A stretch of 64,000 bases of DNA from Asterias amurensis. Its lineage: Eukaryota; Echinodermata; Asteroidea; Forcipulatida; Asteriidae. The notes beneath the pieces were generated by a model. The model had not been told where the DNA came from. It saw only the letters and a list, made by a program, of their open reading frames with translations, and did no database searches. The position numbers and the translations under genes are program-made. Below, one piece after another: positions 45,864 through 57,707 of the stretch (position 1 is its first letter; every line of letters begins with the position of its first letter). The DNA is taken from the NCBI RefSeq assembly GCF_032118995.1, contig NC_092654.1, forward strand, positions 1,798,001 through 1,862,000, given 5' to 3'.

Positions 45864-48800
45864 ATGGCAACCACATCACTAAGGAAGGGCCTCCTGGGAA
45901 TTTTTCTGCAGAAATCCTCCACAAACTGTCTCAAACGTTGCATCTCTTGTCACACCAAGCAGTCTTTATCCTTCGCAGCAACCCACAACAAAGAACGTAG
46001 AAGTAGACTAGGCTTACATCGAGGGCTACATACTGAGAAAACAGAGTGTATTCAGGAGAAAGATGTACCAAGAGAACTCAAGTTCGCTCAGTTGACAGGA
46101 CGAGGGCTGCTGAGAATAAGCGGACCTGATGCAACAGAACTCCTCCAGGGTTTACAGACCAATGATACTGGGTTACTCTGGGGTAGGAACGGAGTCATGT
46201 ACACGATGTTTCTCAATACACAGGTATGCGATTCAATGGGAGACTTTTGAAATGCTGGCGACAGTACACATAATGGTCTATTCTTGCCAGCTCCGAACGT
46301 GCACGCAAATGCTCATCATTGCGCACGTAGATCTTAGCATGCGCAGAACTGTGAAAAAGGACCGTCCAAAATTCTCACATTGTTGGCTGTCTGGAAAACT
46401 GTTGAATGCAAAACAAAAATATATTGGATGTGATCCCATGACCCCTGCATTCTAGGGTAGATGTCTTAACCAGTAGGGCCAATAGGTTACCACAGAGCAG
46501 GCTGGATGTCAAGTGGCTTGGTCAGGTCGAATGAAGTGTTTGTCTTACATTGATTGAAATGTAGTCTTAAATTCAAATTTTCCCTTTTAAATTGTTCAAA
46601 CCCAAACTATTGAAAAACTTACTAACTTAGTCAGTATCCCTTGTGGTTTATTACTTGATACTTAATGTTGAAAAGTCGCATCCCCTGGAAAGTTAAGCCC
46701 CTGGCTGCCGCTTGTCGGGTATCATAAACTTGGCTGTGAACCCGGGCCAAATCGCAGCTAACGTTTGTATGGCATCTGACAAGCACCCATGAACTGAGAT
46801 ATTGACTACCACTTAGGAAGACCGCCACCATAGGGCTGGATAGCTCAGTTGGTTGAGCCCCGGTACTTTAATCTGGAAGTCGTTGGTTCAAGCCCCAATA
46901 GTCCCGCTCCAGTTAATTTTCTTCGCTCAACCCCAAATTGCTTAAAATCTCCCAGTCAGTTTCCTATTTGGTTTATTGTTTTAAAAAGACTGTAAAGGAC
47001 TCAACTGCAACTAAATCATGTTTCCACCTCTATGCAATTTCAAAAACTTGATCGGTGTCTGCTTATTTTACAGGGTCGGATTCTGTTTGATGTGATTTGT
47101 TATCATATGGCCAGCGAAGACGCAAAAGAGCACACCTACCTGCTAGAATGCGACGCAGAGTTGCAAGGGAAGCTAGCGAAACATTTAAAAATGTTTAGAA
47201 TAAGAAAAAAGGTAGGAATCATTGATCTGATATTCAGTTTGAGGAGGCTTAACTCTCATGGGTTTAAGTGGCTCCAATAATATGAAGAATCCCAGTGAAA
47301 TAAAATAAAATAAAAAAAGTTATAAATTAGTCGTACATTTGTATGAAAGAATTATGATGTGTCAAGGTTTGTCAAATGGAAGATCTGCAAAAATTGTTTG
47401 CAGTACTCTTATGTTCTTGTGGCTAAGTGTTCAGGGTGTTGGTTCGAATCCCAGTCATGACACTTAACTAATATTGCCCCTTCTCACTGGGGTAAATGAG
47501 TACCCGTTTTGGCACTGCACTACAGTTTTGGCAGCACAGGCTGTATCCTCAGGGAGCTGAGATGGTTTAAGAAGTGAAACACCTAGGGCAATACCGCTTG
47601 ATTGTGCGTCATGTCCCAAGTGCATCATGACAAGTATATATTAAGTTTTAACAGATTGCAATTTAATAATTGATAATATTCCTTCACTATACGGTCATAG
47701 AAGTTGCTTAAATAGGGAGGCTTTAAGACGCTGGGTGGCAGAAGAAGACATACAGGGTAATTGTCATTGTGCATTGTTAGCACAGTTCTTAGAAACACAC
47801 GAATTGCCTAAATAGTCATTGATTTTACCTGCTGCCACCTAGTGTCCCGTTGAACTCCAACAACCAACGATAACTGAGTGATGGAATAAATTGTCAAACC
47901 TACAGGTTGATATATCCAGCGCAGATGCCGAGCTTAAACCATGGGCGCTGTTCAACAACAACTTTCCCAGTCAGGGTACCGAGGAGCCAGCAGCTAAGAA
48001 TTGTGACGGCTACTTTGCCGACGTCAAAGACCCACGAGTGGCTGGCTTTGGGAGGAGGCTTGTACTGGCCCAAGACGAGTCCCGTAAGATCTAAGATTCT
48101 TATTGTATTTTTAAGCTTTGATACTTTCTAACTTTAAAGGATCTGGGTACATTTTGTAGGACACAAAACACTTGGAGATTGAAGATTATGATGGTAGAAA
48201 GCTTCCCTTAAAATATTACCTTTTTTTTTCGAGAAATGAGTAAAACAAGTCATGCACAACAAAAAGTTGACTCAGTCAGCAGAAAATTATTCTAGCATGT
48301 AAAATGCATTTTCGTGACATTGTTTTATTTATTTGTCAAAAACTATAGCACCTCAGCTAGTAGTATTTAAAGGTAAGCTTTTTACTATAACTGTCTTAAA
48401 ATATTGTGAGTTTCATGTAAATCTGTGGACATTGTGTTTTGTATTACAAAAAGTACCCACATCCTTTAATAGATGTATCATTACACCAGGAGTAAAGAAT
48501 ATATATTTGACCCAATTCACCAAACATCATCATTAGAATAGTCTTGGATGCGCCATTTTGGTGGTCAATGTCCCTGTGAAGTGCGCATCTTAGACAACGC
48601 TGCGTTTACAGGTAAACTTATTGACCTCCAAAATGGTGAGCAATGCACAGTCGCAGCGTGTGATGTGTGCGCAAGAGGTCAATACCGAAGTGTGATAAGC
48701 ACTGTATACTCCCAGGCCTTGAATTAACCCATGGCATTTCCCGGGGTTGGACTTCTGAGGTTTAAGTGAAATATGAGACGTTAGATTTTCATGTAGGTAT

Positions 48801-51075
48801 GTTGAATCAAACCCTCTAGCAGGGGAGATTTGATATTGGACACTAGATTCATCTCCGTACAATCAATGTTACAGAATTGGGGGTTTTAACTAATTTCCAT
48901 CAGCTAAAGGTGTTTTATTTTTTTCTCTTGACAGTGACCTGTCTTGTGCCAGATGCCACTGAAGCAACTGTTGACGAATACAGACTTCACAGATACCGGT
49001 GGGGAGTGCCAGAAGGGGTGATAGACCTACCCCAGGGGGAGTCCCTACCCCTGGAATCCAACCTAGAATACATGAACGGTGGTAAGTATAAAATGGCATT
49101 ATATTTGAGCTCAATTGGTCTTTGAAGTTGCGAGATAATGAAAGAAAAAATACCCTTGTCACACCAAGTTGTGTGCTCTCAAATGCTTGATTTCGAGACC
49201 TCAAAATCTAATTCTGACGTCGCGAAATCAAATTTGTGGAAAACAACTTCTTTCTCGAAAACTATGCTAATTTTAAAAGGAGCCGTTTCTCACAATGTTT
49301 TATACTATCAACAGCTCTCCAATGCTTGTTACCAAGTGAGGTTTTATGCTAACAATTATTTTGAATAATTACCAATAATGTCCACTGCCTTTAAGATTCA
49401 GTAAACTAGTCACTGTTTTATTGCTGCCCTCAGTGAGTTTCAGCAAAGGGTGTTACTTGGGCCAGGAGTTAACGGCAAGAACACATTACACTGGAGTGAT
49501 TAGGAAGAGGATTATGCCTGTTGAGATTCTCAGGTAAAGTATTGACATTGTTTGTTTGTTGTTGTTTGTGGGGTGTGGTGGCCGAGTGGATAAGAGCACA
49601 GAACTAAAGCTCTGCTGTTTCTGTTCAGCAGAGTGTGGGTTCAAATCCCGGTCGTGACACTTGTTTTGTTGTCATTAAAGGGACACGTTACCTTGGATCA
49701 GGCAAGTTGGTCTATGAAAAGTGTTTGAAACCGGTTGTTATGAAATCAATATGGCTAGAAAGATGTTTTAAAAGTAGAATATAATGATCCACGCAAACAT
49801 GCCTCGAAAGTGTGTGGTTTTCCTTTTACTTTGAACTAACACAGTCGGCCATACAAAATGGCATGCCATGTAAGTTCACGACGTATAAGGAAAACCATGC
49901 AATTTTAATGCATATTTGTATGGATCAGTGTATTCTACTTTTAAAGCGTCGCTCTAACCATTGTTAGAAAGAAAGAAAACGGTTTCAAATGCTTTATATA
50001 GACCAACTCATCCGATCCAGTAGCCTGTCCCTTCAAGCCTTTAAGAAAGACTCTGCTAGGATCGAGTCACCAAACCACGAACAGTTGGTTGCATTTATAC
50101 CAGAAGTCCTTTGTTTTATGTTTAAAGACGAAATACTAGTGTATTTAGGTCACCTATATTGATTATTATTTTGTTATTCCCTGTTTGTAGCCACGGAACA
50201 TCTAATCTTGAAACAGGAGCTAAAATCATCAATGAGGAAGGCAAGAATGTTGGGAAACTGCGAGGTTGCCATGGGAACCATGGGTTAGCTTTGCTACGAG
50301 TTGCTAAATGGTAAGTTATCAAGTTTTTTTTTTCATTGGGCGATTTGGGCGAGAAATGGAGTATTTGTGAAACTCAAACTCAACAACTAAAACATAATTA
50401 TTTTGCAACAAGAATCAAATTTGAATCGACTTTAAGAAGTAAGACGACTGGTCTTTTGCTGTCTTTAGTGGGGTGTCGTGGCCGAGCGGATAAAGAGCAT
50501 CGGACTCAATTCCTGGCTAGTGGTTCACTGGGATGTGGGTTCGAATCTCTGTCTTGACACTTGTGTTCTTGAGCAAGACACTGAAACATTGTTTATCTCC
50601 ACCCAGGGGTAAAATGGGTACCTGTGAGGGCAGAGATGGTTTATGTGAATAATAAGCTGGGAGGTTGGTAACTCGCAGCACCGGCTGTATACTCCCCAGA
50701 GAGCTGAGATGGTTTAAAGACATTATTTAAGGCCCAGTGACCTGGGGTAATAATCTTGGAAGTGCTTTGAGAGATGCCCTTTGGGCTGTGTCTTGTGATA
50801 AAGCTCTATATAAAAATGTATTATTACTATTAGTTTATTTGGTCGACACTGATATTACTGGGAACGGGCCAGTGGTCCAGTGGAAAATTTGAGCCCAAGG
50901 AGAACCATCTTGGTTGTGTTGCCAGACAACTCCTTAACAATTATTTATGTCTTTTTGTGCCCTCTACAGTAAAGACAAGAAGCTGTTAATACTTGGAGAG
51001 CATGGAAGTCGTACGGAGTTAGTCGCCAGCGTGCCGTCATGGTGGCCCCAAGACCAGGAAGAAACAAAAGACTAA
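45864..51075 (+). CDS. IBA57: IBA57, mitochondrial iron-sulfur cluster assembly factor (folate-binding GcvT-like)
   Basis: Seven coding exons: 45864-46223 (exon begins 45858), 47074-47211, 47906-48083, 48935-49081, 49434-49533, 50191-50310 and 50970-51075. All are GT-AG with matching phases; the total is 1,149 nt, 382 residues (human about 356). The N terminus is rich in Ser, Arg and Lys with no acidic residues in its first 40, as expected for a mitochondrial presequence. The folded part begins at about residue 70 ([20 protein letters not shown]). The family signature [17 protein letters not shown] (with the conserved Cys) is encoded across 49434-49533, preceded by YRWGVPEG and [16 protein letters not shown]57 works with ISCA1/ISCA2 in the mitochondrial matrix to make 4Fe-4S clusters. 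The ATG at 45864 lies six bases into its exon and is the first in frame. Confidence 0.95.
46833..46990 (+). repeat. tRNA-derived SINE in IBA57 intron
   Basis: GGATAGCTCAGTTGGTTGAG (A box) and GTTGGTTCAAGCCCC (B box) are well kept, then a body with CAGTCAGTTTCCT. The acceptor stem does not pair, so it is not a tRNA gene. Confidence 0.6.
47403..47640 (+). repeat. degraded tRNA(Leu)-like SINE in IBA57 intron
   Basis: GTTGGTTCGAATCCCAGTCA, a body with CTCACTGGGGTAAATGAGTA and GGGAGCTGAGATGGTTTAA match the full element at 50468. Confidence 0.5.
47715..47853. mobile_element. degraded hairpin of the family at 18207
   Basis: CTGGGTGGCAGAAGAAGAC and TTTACCTGCTGCCACCTAGT are the arm remnants around a ~90-bp centre. 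Confidence 0.45.
48136..48480. mobile_element. MITE-like element with ends TTAAAGGATCTGGGTAC
   Basis: It starts TTTAAAGGATCTGGGTACAT and ends in the inverted form TACAAAAAGTACCCACATCC TTTAA. It lies in an IBA57 intron and has no ORF. A fragment is at 23330-23460. Confidence 0.65.
49105..49395 (-). mobile_element. family A MITE-like repeat in IBA57 intron
   Basis: It starts inside the family (GAGCTCAATTGGTCTTTGAA) and ends TTACCAATAATGTCCACTGC, so it is a minus-strand copy lacking its far end. Confidence 0.6.
49574..49668 (+). repeat. tRNA(Leu)-like SINE head
   Basis: GTGGTGGCCGAGTGGATAAG (A box) and GTGTGGGTTCAAATCCCGGT (B box) are clear. The body was cut off or replaced by the MITE that follows at 49677. 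Confidence 0.6.
49677..50037. mobile_element. palindromic MITE, family B
   Basis: It starts AAGGGACACGTTACCTTGGA and ends in the inverted form, with internal arms GATGTTTTAAAAGTAGAATA and the complement. A second, cleaner copy is at 52177-52563. Confidence 0.7.
50468..50832 (+). repeat. full-length tRNA(Leu)-like SINE in IBA57 intron
   Basis: The head has GTCGTGGCCGAGCGGATAAA and GTGGGTTCGAATCTCTGTC. The body has CACCCAGGGGTAAAATGGGT, and the tail AAAGCTCTATATAAAAATG ends in TTATTACTATTA. It is the most complete SINE in the window. Confidence 0.7.
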
Positions 51076-51097
51076 AAGCCAATTCTGGATGTTTGCG

Positions 51098-51103
51098 AAT
51101 AAA
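51098..51103 (+). terminator. IBA57: polyadenylation signal of IBA57
   Basis: AATAAA lies 23 bp after the stop codon, giving a very short 3' UTR. Confidence 0.65.
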
Positions 51104-51799
51104 GCTGAAACCTTACAAAAACGTACTTTGGTTTCCTGTAATCTGACTGACTGTTCAAAAACCTGCTGACCTTGTGATGCTATAAAATAAATAAGATAAA
51201 AATAACAATAGTGTTGTCACTTTAAAAATAATATACAAGTTGTTTATTCCTAAATAATAAGTTTAGAAATGAAAAAAAAATAGACCCCATACCTTCAGTT
51301 CTTTTATAGTTGCCCTAAATTATTTAAAGATGGTAGGCTACTTGGTTTAACAGCCACTGTTTATTACAATGTGTGCACAAACTTATATGCATGCCTTTGA
51401 TTCTCGCATTTCGGTGCAGTCTGCAAGATATTGCGGGAACCAGTTGTGTACCCCTGCGATCTTTGGCAGGCACAGGTGATTGGAACCAACCAGCCCTAAC
51501 TTAACGATCTTCTTTGTTCATCATAATTTTGTGCGGTTATAAACAGTTATATTGATTTTGATCTATTACCAAAATTATGCTAAATGCACATATTATTATT
51601 TGCTAAGCAGAAAAAATGTTGGCCCTTAAGCCGCTCTATGATAATCTTTTTGTTTTTGTTTTTGTTTTTATGGCAGTGCCCATTTCAAAATGAAAATGGC
51701 CTTGCCCTCTCAAAGATGACATTCAGGCCTGGCCTTATTTACCATCCCTACACATGGCAGCTCTGTAAAAAGGAAGTCGCACTGTTACGTTAGCAAAAA

Positions 51800-52176
51800 A
51801 CCGACCTTAGAGCCATTATACACTTTCGGTAAACAGTATTGTCCAAGTCCCACACTTCGTGTATCACAACTTCTATATAAAATAACAAACCTGTGAAAAT
51901 TTAGGCTCAATCGGACATCGGAGTCGGGAGAAAATAACGGGAAAACCCACTCCTGTTTTCGCGCGTTTCGCCGTGTCATGACATGTGTGTATAACAAATC
52001 CGTAATTCTCGTTAACGAGAATTTATATTGTTTTACCGTTTTCTCAAAAAGTAAAGCATTTCATGGACTAATATTTCAAGAGAAGTCTTTCACCATTACC
52101 TTCTGTAAACCCTGTAAATTATTTGTAAATCTGTGAACTTTTTTTTTTTCTGTACCGAAAGGGTCGAGTGGCTTTA
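51800..52176. mobile_element. MITE-like repeat, family C (CACTTTCGGTAAACAGTATT)
   Basis: The start CACTTTCGGTAAACAGTATT and end TCTGTACCGAAAGGGTCGAG are weak inverted ends. The interior has GGCTCAATCGGACATCGGAG and CGTAATTCTCGTTAACGAGA. It directly abuts the family B element. Confidence 0.6.
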
Positions 52177-52563
52177 AAGGAACACGTTGCCTTGGATCGG
52201 ACGAGTTGGTCAAAACAAAAGCGTTTGTAACCGTTTTTTATAAAATGCATATGGTTGGAAAGATGTTTTAAAAGTAGAATACAATGATCCACACAAGTTT
52301 GCCTCGAAATTGCGTGGTTTTCCTTCTACTGTGCGAACTAACATGGTCGGCCATTTATGGGAGTCAAAATTTTGACCCCCATAAATGGCCGACGTGTTAG
52401 TCGACGAGGTAAAAGGAAAACCACGCAACTTCGAGGCATGTTTGTGTGGATCATTGTATTCTACTTTTACAACATCTTTCTACCCATATGCATTTTATAA
52501 AAAACGGTTACAAACGCTTTTCAAAGACCAACTCGACCGATCCAAGGCAACGTGTTCCTTTAA
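52177..52563. mobile_element. palindromic MITE, family B, nearly complete
   Basis: The left end AGGAACACGTTGCCTTGGAT and right end ATCCAAGGCAACGTGTTCCT are inverted repeats. The two halves match along ~190 bp and meet at TGGGGGTCAAAATTTTGACC near 52370. The open frames here are artefacts of the palindrome. Confidence 0.8.
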
Positions 52564-52863
52564 GTTCGTTGGAAGTTCCGTGAAATAGTGTCCACCTACA
52601 GGAACATTAATTCACCTGCAATTTGGCTGCATAAATTTTAATAAACAATATTAAAAACAACTTTATTTACTTTAAGGTTTCTTACAAAAAACATCAAGGC
52701 CCAATTTTATAGAGCTGCACAAAAAGAATTTAAGCAAAACAAAATAAGGTTACCAGCCAAAAACCGATGTCACATGTGATTGTCATCCTGCTCCGGCACT
52801 TGCTAAGCAGGAATTGTTTTGACAGTATTTTATGCTAAAGCAGCTCTATGAAATTGGGTATTG

Positions 52864-53680
52864 AAGTTGAAATATTAATAGAAATATTGTCACTATAATA
52901 TCTGATACTCTTTCAATGTCTATTTGTGCTAAAAATTGAAACTTGTATTGTCGAAATAGACTTTAATTATTTTATTAAGACTCTTTCGTATTCACATAAT
53001 TCACCAGACATTAGGGCGATGTCTTTCAATAGATATTACAAATTCTTAATGTTTGTGTGACATTTTGATTTTGTCTCGTAATTCTCAACATTTTTGATAT
53101 CATCAGCTTTCTTTAAAGTAGTTGCCAAACAAAGTGTGGAATATATTAAAATATGACAATGTAACAAAAACAGAAATAAAAGAAGACAACGTTAAGTGCT
53201 TAATAAAAAGATGTGTTTCTCCTCAATTTGTTTAAAACAATGTTTTGGTTTTTGTTGACAAAAAATCTTCAAAGACAATCCTTTTTAAAATAGGCCCTGC
53301 TTTAAAAATTGTATTTCCATTTAAATGGGGGGGGGGGGAGTGTAAAATCTTTCTGTGCGTATTGTTTGGGTCCCTTTAAAAAATTTGCGCCACCCCTCTT
53401 GACAAGTGGTACCACCGTGGTGTATGCCGACTTACCCTTTAGAGGTCGGGGATAATCACTCCGCGCCTACAAAGAATTCATTGGGAAAAGAGCTCTTTGC
53501 CTCTAAATAATTATATTAAACAATGCAAAGTCAAATACAAAGGTAAAAAAAAAATATTCTATTTTGGCAAGAAAATTTGTATAGACTAGTTGTTTGAACT
53601 TTTAATATAACTCAGTTGGGGATTATGATGCACGGTGTATGATGCGAAGACATGCGCCCTCATGTGAAATGCGGTCATCA
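52864..53680. other. intergenic AT-rich sequence, no gene seen
   Basis: No splice-flanked open frame is visible. A G-run lies at 53327-53338. Confidence 0.5.
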
Positions 53681-53821
53681 TCAAGAAAATGGCGCTTGTC
53701 GTTCAGCACACGTGTGAATATTTTTAAGTCTTTCAGACGACGGGAAAATGTCCCCAAATTACATGTAGATTGTTACACTTCACCAAGTTGGCAACTTCCA
53801 CAAGAATTGTAGATCATTTTG
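53640..53821 (+). promoter_or_regulatory. candidate promoter and untranslated first exon for the right-arm array
   Basis: A GC-richer patch with AAAATGGCGCTTGTCG is followed by a strong donor CATTTTG|GTAAGT at 53821/53822, 400 bp before the first exon-like unit and in the same direction. The frame that would enter the array exons has a stop (TAG at 53766) and no ATG after it, so the exon would be untranslated. There is no direct evidence of transcription. Confidence 0.35.
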
Positions 53822-54049
53822 GTAAGTAACTGTTGCTTTTTGAACATGAACATGCATAAGAAATTGTGTTTTTCTTGTTCAAAGTGCATTCAACCACGGC
53901 CGGCCACGGCCAGTGGGAGGGGCGACAGCATGACATAAGGGGGGGGGGTGTTTAAATTATCGGTTTTTGTCAAACTATATGTACAACAATAGTTCGGGAT
54001 TTTGTTTGTTTGTTTTTTCATTTTGGCATGTGCCAGTCGTTAGAATTAA

Positions 54050-54175
54050 TGAATAACTTTCCGTATGGCGCCACCACTTTTTCACTCATTTTTACAAAAA
54101 GGGATATATCAGTCAGGTAAATTAGATACTATATTATTTTATTTCGAATGAAAAAGTGGTGGCGCCATACGGAAA
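54050..54175. mobile_element. MITE with ends TTTCCGTATGGCGCCACCAC
   Basis: CTTTCCGTATGGCGCCACCA and TGGTGGCGCCATACGGAAAC are inverted repeats with an AT-rich middle. It sits just inside the inner end of the right arm. Confidence 0.75.
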
Positions 54176-54910
54176 CTTTTCCGAATTAATATTTTATTTT
54201 CTCATATTATTACATTTACAGGAAGATTCCAGATCTGGCTGAGCCTCTTTAAGTTTTGTGCATTGATACAAAACGCTCCTTTTCTAAACTTGACAAATTT
54301 CACCTGAATCCGTGCAAAGGTATGTCATAAAAAAATGAAACATGACTAACTTATACTGTAGAATTTAATGTAGTCAAATTTAATATATATTAATAATAAT
54401 AGGGTTTTGTCTTTTCTATTATTTTTTTTATCAGTTGTTTCTTTTAAATTTGAAACGATTCTATCGAAGACAAAAGTCACAAAAGTCTGAAAAGTAGATT
54501 GTAGAATGTTTTACCACTGTATGTTTCCACAACTCTGCATTTTGGCCAAGTCATGTTTGCTATTTGAATACACCCTTGATGAATAATGATAACTTTCCTC
54601 TAATTTATCTGTTTCTTATCTTATATTTGTTAAATTTGTTAATTTTGTGGATATTTTTGCTGTATAATAACAAACTTTTCTTCCCTTGTGTCTTGCTTAA
54701 ATCTTGTGTACTTAAATAACTTACTTTTGTGAATATTTTTGTTGTATAATAATAATAACAACCGTTTTCTGCCCTTATTTCTTGCTTACTTCATGTATAT
54801 ATTTCAACAATTTTATGATTGTTTTTTTTATATAAATGCATTTGCATTTTCTTGCCAGTCCCAAGAAATTAAACAATATTTTAATATTTTGTTTTCTTCA
54901 ATTATTACAG

Positions 54911-55009
54911 GAAGTTTCCAGATCTGACTGAGCCTTTTCAAGTTTTGTACATTGATACCAAACAATCATTTTCTGTGCTTGATAAATTTCTCCATGAATC
55001 CGTGCAAAG
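54911..55009 (+). CDS. exon-like segment, open (right unit 2)
   Basis: It is 99 bp, phase 2/2, with KFPDLTEPFQVLYIDTKQSF and an ESVQ ending. The R to Q change (CAA) is shared with unit 6. Confidence 0.35.
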
Positions 55010-56252
55010 GTATGTAATTACAAAACATAGCAGTTCAAATTTGTATTGTAGAATTGAATGTTATCAAAGCTAATAAGGTTTTGTCTTTTTTATTAGTTTT
55101 TTTATCAACTGTCTCTCTGAAATTTGAAATGATTCTATCCAAAATCTGAAAAGTAGATTTCAATGTTTTTACATTTTTTTTTTCCACAACTCTGCATTTT
55201 GGCTAAGGCATGTTTGCTATTTGACTACACCATTAATGAATAATGATAATTTGCCTCTAATTTATCTGTTTCTTATCTTGTATTTGTTAAATTATTTAAT
55301 TTTGTGGATATTTTTGTTGTATAATAACAAACTTTTCTTCCCTTATTTCTTGCTTATCATGTATATTAAAAATTTTGGAATATTTTGGAATGTATTTATT
55401 GTATAATCTTAACTTTGTCCTTCCCTTACTTCAACAATTTTATGATTGTTTTTGTATAAATGCATTTACATTTTCGTGCGACTCCCAAGAAATTAAACAA
55501 AATTGTAATGTTTTGTTTTCTTCAATTTTTACAGGAAGTTTCCAGATCTGACTGAGCCTTTTCAAGTTTTGTACATTGATACAAAACGATCATTTTCTAT
55601 GCTTGAAGAATTTACTCCATGAATCCGTGCAAAGGTATATATTAACAAAATGAAACATGACAAATTTGTATTGTAGAATTGAATATTATCAAAGCTAAGA
55701 GGGTTTGTCTTTTTTATTATTTTTTTATCAACTGTTTCTCTCAAATTTGAAACGATTCTATCAAAAATCTGAAAAATAGATTTGAATGTTTTTACCATTT
55801 GTATGTTTCCACAACTCCATATTTTGGCCAAGGCATGTTTGCTATTTGAATACATCATTAATGAATAATGATAACTTTCCTCTAATTTGTCTGTTTCTTA
55901 TCTTGTATTTGTTAAATTATTTAATTTTGTGGATATTTTTGTTGTATAATAACAAACTTTTCTTTCCTTGTGTCTTGCTTATAAATTTTGTGTACTTAAA
56001 TATTAACTTACTTTTGTGAATATTTTTGTTGTATAATAATAACAACCGTTTTCCCCCTTATTTCTTGCTTATCATGTATATTTAAAATTGTTGAACCATT
56101 GGAATATTTTTATAGCATAATCTTAACTTTGTCCTTCCCTTAATTTAACAATTTTATGATTGTTTTTTTTTATATAAATGCATTTGCATTTTCTTGCCAG
56201 TCCCAAGAAATTAAACAATATTTTAATATTTTGTTTTCTTCAATTATTACAG

Positions 56253-56351
56253 GAAGTTTCCAGATCTAACTGAGCATTTTCTAGTTTTGTACATTGATAC
56301 AAAACGATCCTTTTCTGTGCTTGATAAATTTCTCCATGAATCCATGCAAAG
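56253..56351 (+). CDS. exon-like segment, open (right unit 4)
   Basis: It is 99 bp and open, with substitutions giving LTEHFLVLYIDTKRSF. The ending ESMQ contains an in-frame ATG. Confidence 0.35.
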
Positions 56352-56913
56352 GTATGTGATAACAAAAAATAACAATTCAAATTTATATTTTTAGAATTGA
56401 GTGTTATCAAAGCTAATAAGGTTTTGTCTTTTCTATGATATATTTTATCAACTGTTTCTCTCAAACTTGCAACGATTTTATCAAAAATCTGAAAAGTAGA
56501 TTTGAATGTTTTTACAATTTTTGTATGTTTCCACAACTCTGCATTTTGGCCAAGCCATGTTTGCTATTTGAATACACCATTTATAATGAATAATGATAAC
56601 TTTCCTCTAATTTGTCTTATCTTGTATTTGTTAAACAATTTAACTTTGTGGATATTTTTGCTGTATAATAACAAACTTTTCTTCCCTTGTGTCTTGCTTA
56701 TCTTGTGTACTTAAATAACTTACTTGTGTGAATATTTTTGTTGTATAATAATAACAACCGTTTTTCCCCGTAATTCTTGCTTATCGTTTATACTTAATTT
56801 TTTGGAATATTTTTATTGTATAATCTTAACTTTGTCCTTCCCTTGTTTCAACAATTTTATGGTTGTTTTTGTATAAATATATTTAAATATTTTGTTTTCT
56901 TTAATTATTACAG

Positions 56914-57012
56914 GAAGTTTCCAGATCTGACTGAGCCTTTTCATGTTTTGTACTTTGATACAAAACGATCATTTTCTGTGCTTGATAAATTTCTCCATGA
57001 ATCCGTGCAAAG
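56914..57012 (+). CDS. exon-like segment, open (right unit 5)
   Basis: It is 99 bp and open, with EPFHVLYFDTKRSF and an ESVQ ending. Confidence 0.35.
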
Positions 57013-57608
57013 GTATGTATTAACAAAATGAAACATGACAAATTTATATTGTAGAATTTAATGTAGTCAAATATAATAGGGTTTTGTCTTTTCTATTATT
57101 TTTTTTTTATCAACCATTTCTATTAAATTTGAAACCATTATATCAAAAATCTGAAAAGAAGATTTCAATGTTTGTACCATTTTTGTTTGTTTCCACAACT
57201 CTAAATTTTGGCCAAGGCATGTTTGCTATTTGAATATACCAATAATGAATAATTATAACTTTCCTCTAAATTATCTGTTTCTTATCTTGTATTTGTTAAA
57301 TTATTTAATTTGCGGATATTTTTGTTGTATAATAACAAACTTTTCTTCCCTTGTGCCTTGCTTATCTTGTGTACTTAAATAATTTACTTGTGTGAACACT
57401 TTTGTTGTATAATAATAACAACCGTTTTCTCCCTAATGTCTTGCTGATCATGTATACTTTGGAATATTTTTATTGTATAATTTTAACTTTGTCCTTCCCT
57501 TATTTTGACAATTTTATGATTGTTTTTTATAAAAATGCATTTGCATTTTCTTGCCAGTCCAAGAAATTAAACAATATTTCAATATTTTGTTTTCTTCAAT
57601 TATTACAG

Positions 57609-57707
57609 GAAGTTTCCAGATCTGACTGAGCCTTTTCAAGTTTTGTACATTGATACCAAACAATCATTTTCTGTGCTTGATAAATTTCTCCATGAATCCA
57701 TGCAAAG
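57609..57707 (+). CDS. exon-like segment, open (right unit 6)
   Basis: It is 99 bp and open, with VLYIDTKQSF like unit 2 and the ESMQ ending. Confidence 0.35.

Noticed and set aside
46129-46455. Frame running past the first IBA57 exon
   Set aside because: It is out of frame with IBA57 and reads into the intron beyond the donor at 46223.
46833-46910. Possible tRNA gene
   Set aside because: A and B boxes are present but the acceptor and anticodon stems do not pair and a SINE body follows. The same holds for 13572, 29478, 49574 and 50468.
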